DNA of 5,473 nucleotides from Acetobacteraceae bacterium (GCA_030039695.1 JASHVB010000193.1:1-5473), one strand, 5' to 3'; counted from the stretch's first letter, positions 1-5,473 are shown. Notes: generated from the letters alone by a model not told the origin. A program made the numbers and translations.

Positions 1-106
1 TGGTTTTGAAGCCCTGAAAGTGCTTCTCTATGCCTTCGCGCATGTAGGCATAAACCGGGTGCTGTTCCGGGGTGAGGTCGGCGGGTGCGATGAGGGGAAG
101 ACGCAT
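1..106 (-). CDS. Carboxymuconolactone decarboxylase (CMD) family protein, N-terminal 35 codons only
   Basis: The gene starts with ATG at 106 and runs leftwards off the window, so only 35 complete codons are seen. The start is well supported: an AGGAG sequence (113-117) lies 6 nt upstream. The visible N-terminus begins MRLPLIAPADLTPEQ and continues with a Tyr, a Met-Arg pair and a His-Phe-x-Gly-Phe stretch. From memory of the family this opening is typical of small CMD/AhpD-like proteins of roughly 150-200 residues found in aromatic catabolism clusters. Members include 4-carboxymuconolactone decarboxylase and peroxidase-like relatives; the catalytic region would lie beyond the edge, so the reaction cannot be assigned. 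It lies 91 nt downstream of a short reading frame and 219 nt downstream of the decarboxylase gene, on the same strand, which suggests one catabolic operon. Family assignment rests on the N-terminal signature only. Confidence 0.72.
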   Translation of the reverse strand, partial: MRLPLIAPADLTPEQHPVYAYMREGIEKHFQGFKT

Positions 107-112
107 AAAACA

Positions 113-117
113 CTCCT
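113..117 (-). promoter_or_regulatory. Ribosome binding site of the CMD-family gene
   Basis: AGGAG on the minus strand lies 6 nt before the ATG at 106. It fixes the start of a gene that is cut by the window edge. Confidence 0.75.
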
Positions 118-197
118 GTTAGTCATTCCGCTAAGTTGTTTACGTGGACCGACTCAATTGCGGATTGAACCGCCGTCGGGCCGACTTGGGTGGTGCA

Positions 198-308
198 TCA
201 ATCCACCATGTCGAACGGATCAGGCGCGACGTGGTCGTTGACGCCGTTCCAGAAGTTCTGGAGTGCGAACCCGTATTCCGGTAGGTCGGGCGGCGAGATG
301 GTTGCCAT
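198..308 (-). CDS. Possible small protein of 36 residues between the decarboxylase and CMD genes
   Basis: An ATG at 308 opens a 36-codon frame ending at TGA (198-200). It begins 17 nt after the stop of the decarboxylase gene, in another frame. The product starts MATISPPDLPEYGFALQNFW and ends in an acidic PDPFDMVD; it has no signal peptide or membrane segment. About three quarters of its codons end in G or C, as in the flanking genes, and the peptide looks protein-like (Trp, Phe, Tyr and Pro well mixed, no Arg-rich shadow character). Against it: there is no good Shine-Dalgarno at a normal distance (a GAGGA lies ~14 nt upstream), and the start codon sits inside a perfect hairpin. Translation would therefore most likely depend on ribosomes finishing the upstream gene. 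I do not recognise the product. It could also be the C-terminal remnant of a lost gene. Confidence 0.4.
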   Translation of the reverse strand: MATISPPDLPEYGFALQNFWNGVNDHVAPDPFDMVD

Positions 309-315
309 CTCGCCG
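291..315. repeat. Perfect 11-bp inverted repeat (hairpin) after the decarboxylase stop
   Basis: CGGCGAGATGG (291-301), TTG loop, CCATCTCGCCG (305-315). The arms match in all 11 positions. The hairpin begins 10 nt after the minus-strand stop codon at 326-328 and contains the ATG of the short frame at 308. No T-run follows on either strand, so it is not a canonical intrinsic terminator. It could stabilise the 3' end of the decarboxylase message, or mask the start of the small frame. Confidence 0.75.
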
Positions 316-325
316 CACGCGGTCC

Positions 326-1315
326 TCAGTGTTGTGTGTCCAGCTTGAACAAGCGGCGCGCGTTATCGCGCCCGATCGCTTCCCTATCGTTCTCACCGAT
401 CTCGGCCGCGTCGAACCAAGTCGCCGCTTCTTCCATTTCCTCGAACGGATAGTCGGTTGAGAACAGCACGTGGCCGACGCCCATTTCTTCCATCGCGTTG
501 CGCATGGCGATGGTGCGGAAGTTACCGGCTGTGGTGACGTAGAAGTTCTGCCGGAAATAATCGAGGAACGTCCGTTTGATCGGGACGCCCTGCGGATGGC
601 GGCCGTTCGGTGACGCCCAGTGCGACACGCGCCAAATGGTGGACGGCAGCATTTCACCGAGGTGACCGAGGATCACCGTGAGCTTCGGGGACTCGTCGAA
701 GAGCCCCGAGCCGATCAAGCGTAGCGCGTGAGTGCTGGTTTCGACACCGAATTGCCAGGCGGGCCCCAAGAGCCACGGATGTCCGTCAGTGATGTGGGTC
801 GCGCTTGGCAGTGGGAGGCGAGGGTGGAGGTAGAAGGGGACATCGAGCCGCTCCATCTCGCGCCAGAAGGGGCGGAACTGCGGCAGGTCCAGGTAGACGG
901 CGTTGTCGTCGTTGCGGACTTGTGTGTAGCCGTTGACCAGCGCACCAACGAAGCCCAGGTCCGTAACCGAGCGCCGAAGCTCCTTGGTTGCTCCATCGGG
1001 GTCCTGCATCGCCAGCGCCGCGAAGCCACGAAAGCGGTCGCGCCGCCGCGCGACCTGCTCGGCGAGTAGGTCGTTGGCGCGCCGCGCGATCTCAGTTGCC
1101 AGTTTGGCATCGGTCCTGGACTGCACGGCCGGCGAGTTGAGCGAGATGATCGACATCTCGATTCCACAGGCATCCATTCGGCGAAGTCGCTGGTCGAGGA
1201 AGTCGAGCAACTGCGGCTTCTTGATCGCCCACATGTCCTTGTCGAAGTAATGCTCCGAGTCGCCGACCGTGTCCTGACTCGCGAAATGCTCCTCTAGCGC
1301 CACTTTATCCTTCAC
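326..1315 (-). CDS. Gamma-resorcylate (2,6-dihydroxybenzoate) decarboxylase-like amidohydrolase
   Basis: Cytosolic metal-dependent non-oxidative decarboxylase of the amidohydrolase_2 family. The closest family I recognise converts 2,6-dihydroxybenzoate reversibly to resorcinol and CO2. Counting from GTG at 1315 (329 residues), the product shows KVALEEHF near the N-terminus, giving metal ligands Glu8 and His10. His164 lies in FYLHPRLPLP, His218 and Glu221 in GHLGE, and Asp288 in FSTDYPFE. These match the residues known for the Rhizobium enzyme, which is of nearly the same length; its end NARRLFKLD is also shared. The motif FSTDWPFE of that enzyme reads FSTDYPFE here. A longer frame starts with GTG at 1324, but AAGGAG (1324-1329) overlaps that codon and lies 8 nt before the GTG at 1315, which also puts Glu8 in register. 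The first gene of a probable operon with the CMD-family gene downstream. The exact substrate could instead be a related hydroxybenzoate; the fold and decarboxylase class are secure. Confidence 0.9.
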   Translation of the reverse strand: MKDKVALEEHFASQDTVGDSEHYFDKDMWAIKKPQLLDFLDQRLRRMDACGIEMSIISLNSPAVQSRTDAKLATEIARRANDLLAEQVARRRDRFRGFAALAMQDPDGATKELRRSVTDLGFVGALVNGYTQVRNDDNAVYLDLPQFRPFWREMERLDVPFYLHPRLPLPSATHITDGHPWLLGPAWQFGVETSTHALRLIGSGLFDESPKLTVILGHLGEMLPSTIWRVSHWASPNGRHPQGVPIKRTFLDYFRQNFYVTTAGNFRTIAMRNAMEEMGVGHVLFSTDYPFEEMEEAATWFDAAEIGENDREAIGRDNARRLFKLDTQH

Positions 1316-1323
1316 CTCTGTCA

Positions 1324-1329
1324 CTCCTT
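1324..1329 (-). promoter_or_regulatory. Ribosome binding site deciding the decarboxylase start
   Basis: AAGGAG on the minus strand ends 8 nt before the GTG at 1315, ideal spacing. It overlaps the upstream GTG at 1324, which therefore cannot use it. This favours a 329-residue over a 332-residue product. Confidence 0.75.
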
Positions 1330-1341
1330 AGTGGGTATAGC

Positions 1342-1361
1342 GCCCGAGCGTGACCTCGGGC
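1342..1361. repeat. 7-bp inverted repeat just upstream of the decarboxylase ribosome binding site
   Basis: GCCCGAG (1342-1348), 6-nt spacer, CTCGGGC (1355-1361), a perfect match of the arms. On the minus strand it ends 12 nt before AAGGAG of the decarboxylase. It could be an operator or a 5'-leader hairpin; chance is possible for so short a GC-rich dyad. Confidence 0.4.
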
Positions 1362-1557
1362 CCACACAGACTTGCCCTCCGAAGCGCAAAATGTCGCGTT
1401 AAGACGTGTTGGCTGTTGTCGTTTGCATCCGGGCCGGTCCGCCCGATGGAGCGTGCTTCAACAGCCCACGTCACACCAGATATGGGCCGTCCGCCTTGGC
1501 CGCCGCACCTTGCAGGCGTCACACGCTCGATCTCGCCCACGAGCAAGACAAGTACCA

Positions 1558-1595
1558 ACAATGTTTCACATTCCTAAACGAGCGGAATGCATTGT
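1558..1595. promoter_or_regulatory. Composite AT-rich dyad, candidate operator upstream of the decarboxylase
   Basis: Plus strand reads ACAATG (1558-1563), 5 nt, CATTCC (1569-1574), 9 nt, GGAATG (1584-1589) directly joined to CATTGT (1590-1595). The left half is the reverse complement of the right half apart from the 5-nt insert. Within it sit two smaller dyads: AATGT-TTC-ACATT (1560-1572) and the palindrome AATGCATT (1586-1593). It lies about 245 nt before the decarboxylase start, in a locally AT-richer patch. Nested dyads of this size are typical of binding sites for dimeric regulators, but I cannot name the protein, and it does not fit the usual FCD-GntR site. Confidence 0.4.
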
Positions 1596-1617
1596 GTCGG
1601 CGTAGTCTGCGGCTCTG

Positions 1618-1646
1618 GAACCCGTCGCAATCGACCGCGACGGTTC
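1618..1646. repeat. Bulged 10-bp inverted repeat
   Basis: GAACCCGTCGC (1618-1628) and GCGACGGTTC (1637-1646) pair over 10 bp with one bulged C and an 8-nt loop (aatcgacc). No T-run follows on either strand. On the minus strand it lies about 190 nt past the stop of the large regulator, so it could mark the 3' end of that transcript; on the plus strand it lies 12 nt before an AGGAGGG sequence. Confidence 0.4.
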
Positions 1647-1734
1647 ACTCTGGCTGACAGGAGGGTTCCGTGCGCCTTCCCCCGATCGGACCCGCCGCCA
1701 TCGTCCCGGAACCGCGCCTCGGTTGGATATCGTT

Positions 1735-1952
1735 ATGAAGACCGTCGCAGATCAGTTCGTCGAAAGGCTCTTGCGTGGCTCGCGCAAAGAATCCGAGTGC
1801 GCAGACATATCAATCGGTTACCGGAATGGCTTGTGCTCATCGCCGGGGAGACTTCCTCTGCCCAAGACGACGGGCGCCGAGTTCATCAGAGCCCAAATCA
1901 GAACAGGGATCCTCGTGCCCTGGTGTTGTGGCGAGTACCCGGCAAACCCCAC
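1735..1952 (+). pseudogene. Decayed N-terminal remnant of a PoxB-like thiamine-pyrophosphate enzyme
   Basis: Short stretches resembling the N-terminus of PoxB-type TPP enzymes (pyruvate dehydrogenase/oxidase, quinone-linked) occur in the right order and spacing but in shifting frames. The ATG at 1735 begins MKTVADQFVERL, and as I remember the family, MKTVADQFVE is an exact match to common PoxB starts. After a 2-nt shift, AWLAQRI (1773-1793) takes the place of the AAGVKRI/AWGVQRI stretch and INRL (1809-1820) that of LNGL/INGL. EFIRA (1879-1893, first frame again) sits where E-F-I-x-x-R-H-E-E is expected. GVVAST (1922-1939) and then PGKPH (1938-1952) stand near the expected GPG-N-x-H loop. The distances from the start (about 48 and 62 codons) fit the family. 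There is no long frame and the catalytic Glu motif HEE is not intact. It is the only plus-strand coding trace here and overlaps the 3' end of the large regulator. Chance resemblance remains possible beyond the first 12 residues. Confidence 0.4.
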
Positions 1953-4836
1953 CGCCACAAGTGTCGTTCGCGGATTGACCATGCTCGGCATTGCTCAATT
2001 CACTCAGAAGTGCCTCGGCCTCTGTCAGGTCAGCCGTCTCGAACCCCTCCGTAAATCGGCCATAGACCGGCTGCAAGACGGACAGGGCACGGGCGCAATT
2101 GCCCTGATCACGCAGCAGCCGTGCGAAGCTCATCGCGGTGCAGAGTTCCCAGGAAAGTGCGCCCTGTTGGTTCGCAAGACGCAGTGCGTCCCGGAAGCGG
2201 GATTCAGCTGAATCCGCGGCCCCTGACGCTCCATCCAATCGAAGCAGTTCGCCCTTGACCCGGAGCAGCTCGGGAACGATCCATCCTTCCGCCGTGCGCT
2301 CGGCGCAATCGATCGCGTCGTCCACCGTCTCGAGCCCCTTTTTTGAGTCTCCCACCCGGCCTAAAGCTCCCGCCAGCGCGGCTACGAAATCGAGCACACG
2401 ATAGCCGGGCGGCACCACATTGCGCTGCTCGAAAACGTCTCGCAGAAGAGCGAGTCCGGCCTGCAAGTCACCTTGCTTGATCAGAAACACGCCGCGATGG
2501 GCCTGGCCTAGAGCATGCCAGAGGGTCAGCCCATGTCTGCTCGAGACCTCGATCAGCAGATCGATATATTCCTCTGCCAGGTCGAAATCGCCGACCCGCA
2601 GTGCGATTCGACACGCGCCTAGAGCCAGGTCGTTGCACGTGGAATGCGCGTGATCCCGCGCCTTGGCATGCTTCACGAGGCGCTGAGCCATCGCCTTCGC
2701 TTGCTCTGGAAGCCCCTGCAGCCACAGCACCCGGGCCAGAGTGTTTAACGGTTGTTGGTCGAGGTGAAATCGGATCACCCGAGGCCCGGAACTAGCGATG
2801 GCATTGTTGTCTGCCATGACGCGCTCAAGGTGGCGCCGCGCGCTGATCTGATCGCCCCGGATATGCTGCGACTGGCCGATCATCTGGTCACCGGTGAGCC
2901 GATCGGCTGGTGTTGATGCGACGCGGGCAAATCGCTCGGCGACGGCGAGGGCGCCGCGATCACGGATCTGCCAAAGACCCCAGAGCGCGCGCAGCTGGTA
3001 GTCAGGATCGCCGAGACTCTCGGCAAGTTGGAGAGTCCTCACCCAAACTGAGTCTATTTCCGTGCCGGCCCCTCCGGTCTGTCCCAGCGATGTGGCAAGT
3101 GCGGCTTGTAGCCTCATTTCGAGGCGAGTGTCGGCGGTCGTCGGGGCAAGGGCTGCGAGCGCGTACTCAACGCGGCGGCGGCACTCCTCGATGAGCGAGA
3201 GGTACCCCCATAGCGGTGCTGCCACTGCGGTCAACGCGATGCCGACCAAAACGTCGCCGCCACTCGGCGAAAAGGCCCAATCGAGAGCCGAGCGCACATT
3301 GTCGATCTCGCAAGCGTAATTCGCCAGCCACTCGCTCGTGGGACGAGCCAGCACTTCTGCTTCGGCGCGTGCAAACAGATCGCGGTAGTATACCGAATGG
3401 CGCCTCGCGGCAGCTTCCTGTTCACCGCATTCGGCAAGTTGCTGTCGGGCGTAGGCACGCGTTGTATCCAGGAGGCGGTAGCGGACGCCGGAAGTGCCGC
3501 TGCCCACCACGAGGAGCGACTTCGAAACCAAGCCAGCCACCGCTTCGATCAGCTGCTTCCGGTCGAGGTCATCGTCGGAGGCGACCGAGAATGCGGCCTC
3601 GAGCGAGAAGCTTCCGGCAAAGATCGCAACGCGCCGCAGCACGGCACGCTCGACCTCGGATAAGAGGTTATAGCTCCATTCAAGTGTGGCGCTCAGCGTC
3701 TGGTGCCGCGGCGGTGCCGTCCGGCGCCCGCGCCACAACAGACTGAACTCGCTATCGAGCAGCGCGGCAACGCCGCGCAGCCCGTGGACTTCCACCTGCC
3801 CGGCTGCAAGTTCGATCGCAAGCGCTATGCCATCAAGTCGCCGGCTTATCGCGGCCAGCATTGGGGCGTCCGCCACGGTGAGCTCCGGTACCGCCCCGCT
3901 CGCAAGGGTTCTTTCGACGAAGAGTTGGACGGCAGGATAGGCAAACACCATCCCGGCCGGCAGCGTCGGATCATCCGGCGGGCACCCAAGCGCCGAGAGC
4001 CGGTGTACATACTCGCCCATTACCCTCAGCGCCTCCCGGCTCGTCGCAAGGATGTGCGCTTCAGGCGCCTCGCTGATGATCCGTTCAGCCATCCCTGCAA
4101 CTGCGTCGATAAGGTGCTCACAACTGTCGAGGAGCAAAAGCCGGCGGTTGTTGCCCAAGAAGGTCAGGATGGCCGGTAACGGGTCGTCAGAGCTGACTGG
4201 CAGCCCCAGGGCCGAGGCGACGACGTTCGAAACGAGGTTCGCCGCGCGCAGCGAGCTAAAATCGATAAAATTGACCGCGCCTGCAAAGGCCTTGACCAAG
4301 CTGTGACCGACCGAGATCGCCAACGTCGTCTTGCCGATCCCGCCCGGCCCGACGATCGTGACAAACCGGTGCTCCGCGAGCGCCTTCGTGACGGCTAGCC
4401 CTGTCTCGTCGCGCCCCACCATCCGCGTAAGAGGCGTCGGTAGACTTGCGCGAGAACGAGTGGGCGAGCTCTCCGATGGAACCGGCCGGCTTGCTCCACG
4501 CGTCACCGACCCCACGAAACAGTAGCCTCGACCCGCGACATTGATAACGTAACGTGCGCCCGACTGCCCATCGCCGAGCGCCTTTCGCAACAGGAGTACT
4601 TGGGTGCGGAGGGTGGTTTCCTCGACAGTGAGGCCCGGCCATACCTTCTGCATCAACTCCCGTTTGCCGACGACGGCGGGGCTCCGCTCCACCAGTGCCA
4701 ATAGGATGTCAAGTGCGCGGCCGCCCAATGCGATGGGCGTTCCATTCCGCTCCAACACCCGCTCCTCGACGAACAGCCGGAACGGTCCAAACGCGATCAC
4801 GCCGCACCATATCTCTTGGCCTTCCGCTAAAACCAT
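1837..4836 (-). CDS. Winged-helix STAND-type ATPase transcriptional regulator (999 residues)
   Basis: Predicted cytosolic DNA-binding regulator. Residues ~14-112 form an OmpR/CadC-type winged helix (FGPFRLF, then RALDILLALVE, VWPGLTVEETTLRTQV, and the wing GYCFVGSV). After a Pro/Ser-rich linker comes an NB-ARC-like ATPase: VGRDE at 140-144, Walker A GPGGIGKTT (163-171), Walker B LLLLDSCEHL (233-242), ATSREALRV (264-272) and LDGIALAIELAA (334-345). The family usually has Pro in the last motif (GIPLAIELAA); here it is Ala. RHQTLSATLEWSYNLLS (377-393) is the usual junction to a winged-helix/helical part. The remainder (~460-955) is Ala/Leu-rich helical repeats of TPR type, presumably a sensor region. 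Such proteins are thought to oligomerise with ATP on sensing a ligand. A longer frame starts at 4956 but overlaps the GntR gene; the ATG at 4836, 50 nt after the GntR stop, has a GAGAG 8 nt upstream. The last ~44 residues are Gly/Cys/Arg-rich and unlike the preceding helices. Target unknown. Confidence 0.88.
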   Translation of the reverse strand: MVLAEGQEIWCGVIAFGPFRLFVEERVLERNGTPIALGGRALDILLALVERSPAVVGKRELMQKVWPGLTVEETTLRTQVLLLRKALGDGQSGARYVINVAGRGYCFVGSVTRGASRPVPSESSPTRSRASLPTPLTRMVGRDETGLAVTKALAEHRFVTIVGPGGIGKTTLAISVGHSLVKAFAGAVNFIDFSSLRAANLVSNVVASALGLPVSSDDPLPAILTFLGNNRRLLLLDSCEHLIDAVAGMAERIISEAPEAHILATSREALRVMGEYVHRLSALGCPPDDPTLPAGMVFAYPAVQLFVERTLASGAVPELTVADAPMLAAISRRLDGIALAIELAAGQVEVHGLRGVAALLDSEFSLLWRGRRTAPPRHQTLSATLEWSYNLLSEVERAVLRRVAIFAGSFSLEAAFSVASDDDLDRKQLIEAVAGLVSKSLLVVGSGTSGVRYRLLDTTRAYARQQLAECGEQEAAARRHSVYYRDLFARAEAEVLARPTSEWLANYACEIDNVRSALDWAFSPSGGDVLVGIALTAVAAPLWGYLSLIEECRRRVEYALAALAPTTADTRLEMRLQAALATSLGQTGGAGTEIDSVWVRTLQLAESLGDPDYQLRALWGLWQIRDRGALAVAERFARVASTPADRLTGDQMIGQSQHIRGDQISARRHLERVMADNNAIASSGPRVIRFHLDQQPLNTLARVLWLQGLPEQAKAMAQRLVKHAKARDHAHSTCNDLALGACRIALRVGDFDLAEEYIDLLIEVSSRHGLTLWHALGQAHRGVFLIKQGDLQAGLALLRDVFEQRNVVPPGYRVLDFVAALAGALGRVGDSKKGLETVDDAIDCAERTAEGWIVPELLRVKGELLRLDGASGAADSAESRFRDALRLANQQGALSWELCTAMSFARLLRDQGNCARALSVLQPVYGRFTEGFETADLTEAEALLSELSNAEHGQSANDTCGGGVCRVLATTPGHEDPCSDLGSDELGARRLGQRKSPRR

Positions 4837-4844
4837 CCGGTCGT

Positions 4845-4849
4845 CTCTC
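4845..4849 (-). promoter_or_regulatory. Weak ribosome binding site of the large regulator
   Basis: A purine run AGAGAGAGAC (4852-4843) with GAGAG at 4849-4845 lies 8 nt before the ATG at 4836. It is a weak Shine-Dalgarno, but it supports this start over those inside the upstream GntR gene. The 50-nt spacer contains an AT-rich patch (TATTTTTACA on the minus strand) but no clear promoter. Confidence 0.5.
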
Positions 4850-4886
4850 TCTGTAAAAATACGAATGGTAGCCAGCAATGCCCCGA

Positions 4887-5473
4887 CTAGCGCCACCTGC
4901 TTTGCAGAGATCGCTCCAGCTTTTCGGCGAGACCTGCGGTGAACACGGGCTCCCAAGATCGGATGTGCTGCGTGATCAGGGTTGCGATCGAGTTTATGTC
5001 GCCGGCCGAGGCTAAATCGATCAATTGATAATGCTCCTTGACGGACCCGACCTCGCGCTGCCGCCCGGCCGTCGAGTCCATGCCGTAGAGACGCATGCCG
5101 TCGCGCAGCTCCATGATCATCTTTGTCAGCGTCGGGTTGCCAATGCGCGATACGAGTTCAAGATGAAAGGCGCGATCGCTTTCGATATAGCCAAGGCTGT
5201 CCCTGCGCTTCACTGTCGTGGCAATCTTGTCGGCGAGCTTGCACAACGGTTCCGGATCCGTCAGCCGCTGCTCGGCCAGACGCACCATCGCGAAGCGCTC
5301 CAGCAGTTCGCGTAACGCAAATCCGTTCTTAAGGTCCTCGAGGGTGGTCGCTTCCACTCGGAAGCCACGATTGCGCACGGGACAGATCAGGCCCTGGCGA
5401 CTCAGTTCCAGCAGCGCCTCGCGAACCGGGGTGGTCGATACGCCAATTTCCTCTGCGAGCGTGGGGACCGAAT
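4887..5473 (-). CDS. GntR-family transcriptional regulator with FCD domain (N-terminus cut by window edge)
   Basis: Ligand-responsive DNA-binding protein, usually a dimeric repressor of catabolic genes for carboxylic or aromatic acids. 194 residues are visible. The first ~30 contain the second half of the GntR winged helix: PTLAEEIGVSTTPVREALLE is a textbook recognition-helix sequence. The wing follows (RNRGFRVE). From ~45 an all-helical FCD domain opens with LRELLERFAMVRLAE. The metal/ligand residues of FCD proteins are present: Asp99 and His103 in SDRAFH, His147 in KEHYQL and His169 in TQHIRSW (numbers from the first visible residue). The reading frame is open to the edge, and the GTG at 5378 lies inside the DNA-binding domain, so the true start is beyond the window (about 30 residues missing). 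The large regulator follows after 50 nt on the same strand, probably cotranscribed. The effector is unknown; an aromatic acid used by the downstream decarboxylase is a plausible guess. Confidence 0.92.
   Translation of the reverse strand, partial: SVPTLAEEIGVSTTPVREALLELSRQGLICPVRNRGFRVEATTLEDLKNGFALRELLERFAMVRLAEQRLTDPEPLCKLADKIATTVKRRDSLGYIESDRAFHLELVSRIGNPTLTKMIMELRDGMRLYGMDSTAGRQREVGSVKEHYQLIDLASAGDINSIATLITQHIRSWEPVFTAGLAEKLERSLQSRWR

Larger units (their letters stand above)
1330..1734. other. Gap without a convincing gene upstream of the decarboxylase
   Basis: No frame here has the codon bias or protein-like composition of the neighbours. A 77-codon minus frame (1561-1328) ends right at the decarboxylase ribosome binding site, but it lacks a Shine-Dalgarno, starts with TTG, and has poor third-position GC. 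The stretch holds three inverted repeats (1342-1361, 1558-1595, 1618-1646), listed separately. It must also contain the decarboxylase promoter if that gene is transcribed on its own. I could not find a convincing -35/-10 pair; CTATAC near 1335 is a weak -10 candidate only. Confidence 0.55.

Noticed and set aside
154..185. Small dyads TCAAT-n5-ATTGA (154-168) and GTCGG-g-CCGAC (175-185) upstream of the CMD-family gene
   Set aside because: Five-bp arms are expected by chance, and neither sits next to a recognisable promoter.
220..657. Minus-strand frame of 145 codons under the decarboxylase
   Set aside because: Arg/Ser/Thr-rich shadow in another frame of the decarboxylase gene, whose active-site motifs are intact in the true frame.
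1328..1561. Minus-strand frame of 77 codons ending at the decarboxylase ribosome binding site
   Set aside because: It starts with TTG, lacks a Shine-Dalgarno, has weak third-position GC bias and a composition unlike a folded protein. Its stop position near the next gene is suggestive but not enough.
1545..1565. Possible GntR-type site around the GTAC core near 1552
   Set aside because: The flanks are not palindromic around the core, so it does not fit the T-x-G-T-n-A-C-x-A type of FCD-GntR site.
1740..1836. Intrinsic terminator after the large regulator
   Set aside because: Only a 5-bp TTGCG/CGCAA stem without a T-run was found immediately after the stop.
1723..2211. Plus-strand frame of 162 codons and its overlapping frames
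   Set aside because: From about 1970 on it is antisense to well-formed regulator coding sequence, so the frame is not a gene as a whole. Only its first part is kept, as part of the decayed TPP-enzyme call.
4837..4956. Longer N-terminus (40 extra residues) for the large regulator
   Set aside because: It would overlap the end of the GntR gene, has no ribosome binding site, and lies outside the winged-helix domain.

Overview
This window looks like the chromosome of a GC-rich proteobacterium. The coding sequence is GC-rich, the Shine-Dalgarno sites are classical, and the combination of an FCD-type GntR regulator, a winged-helix/NTPase regulator and an aromatic-acid decarboxylase is typical of Bradyrhizobium/Burkholderia-like soil bacteria. 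That lineage guess comes from gene style, not from a marker gene. Every intact gene lies on the minus strand, so the reading order below runs from the right end to the left.

Right part (5473 to 1837): a GntR/FCD repressor, cut by the window edge within its N-terminal helix-turn-helix region, is followed after 50 nt by a 999-residue regulator. The regulator has an OmpR-type winged helix, a STAND/NB-ARC-like ATPase and a long helical repeat region. The two regulators probably share a transcript.

Middle (1836 to 1316): about 500 nt with no convincing intact gene. It holds several inverted repeats that could be operators. On the plus strand from 1735 there appear to be decayed remains of a thiamine-pyrophosphate enzyme of the PoxB (pyruvate dehydrogenase/oxidase) type. 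These remains run into, and lie antisense to, the last ~40 codons of the large regulator.

Left part (1315 to 1): an amidohydrolase-family decarboxylase very close in sequence to gamma-resorcylate (2,6-dihydroxybenzoate) decarboxylase. It is followed by a 36-codon reading frame whose start sits in a perfect 11-bp hairpin, and then by the first 35 codons of a carboxymuconolactone-decarboxylase-family protein. These form a probable catabolic operon for a hydroxylated aromatic acid. The GntR protein and/or the large regulator are plausible controllers, but nothing in the window proves it. I see no RNA gene, CRISPR array, complete mobile element or strong intrinsic terminator.
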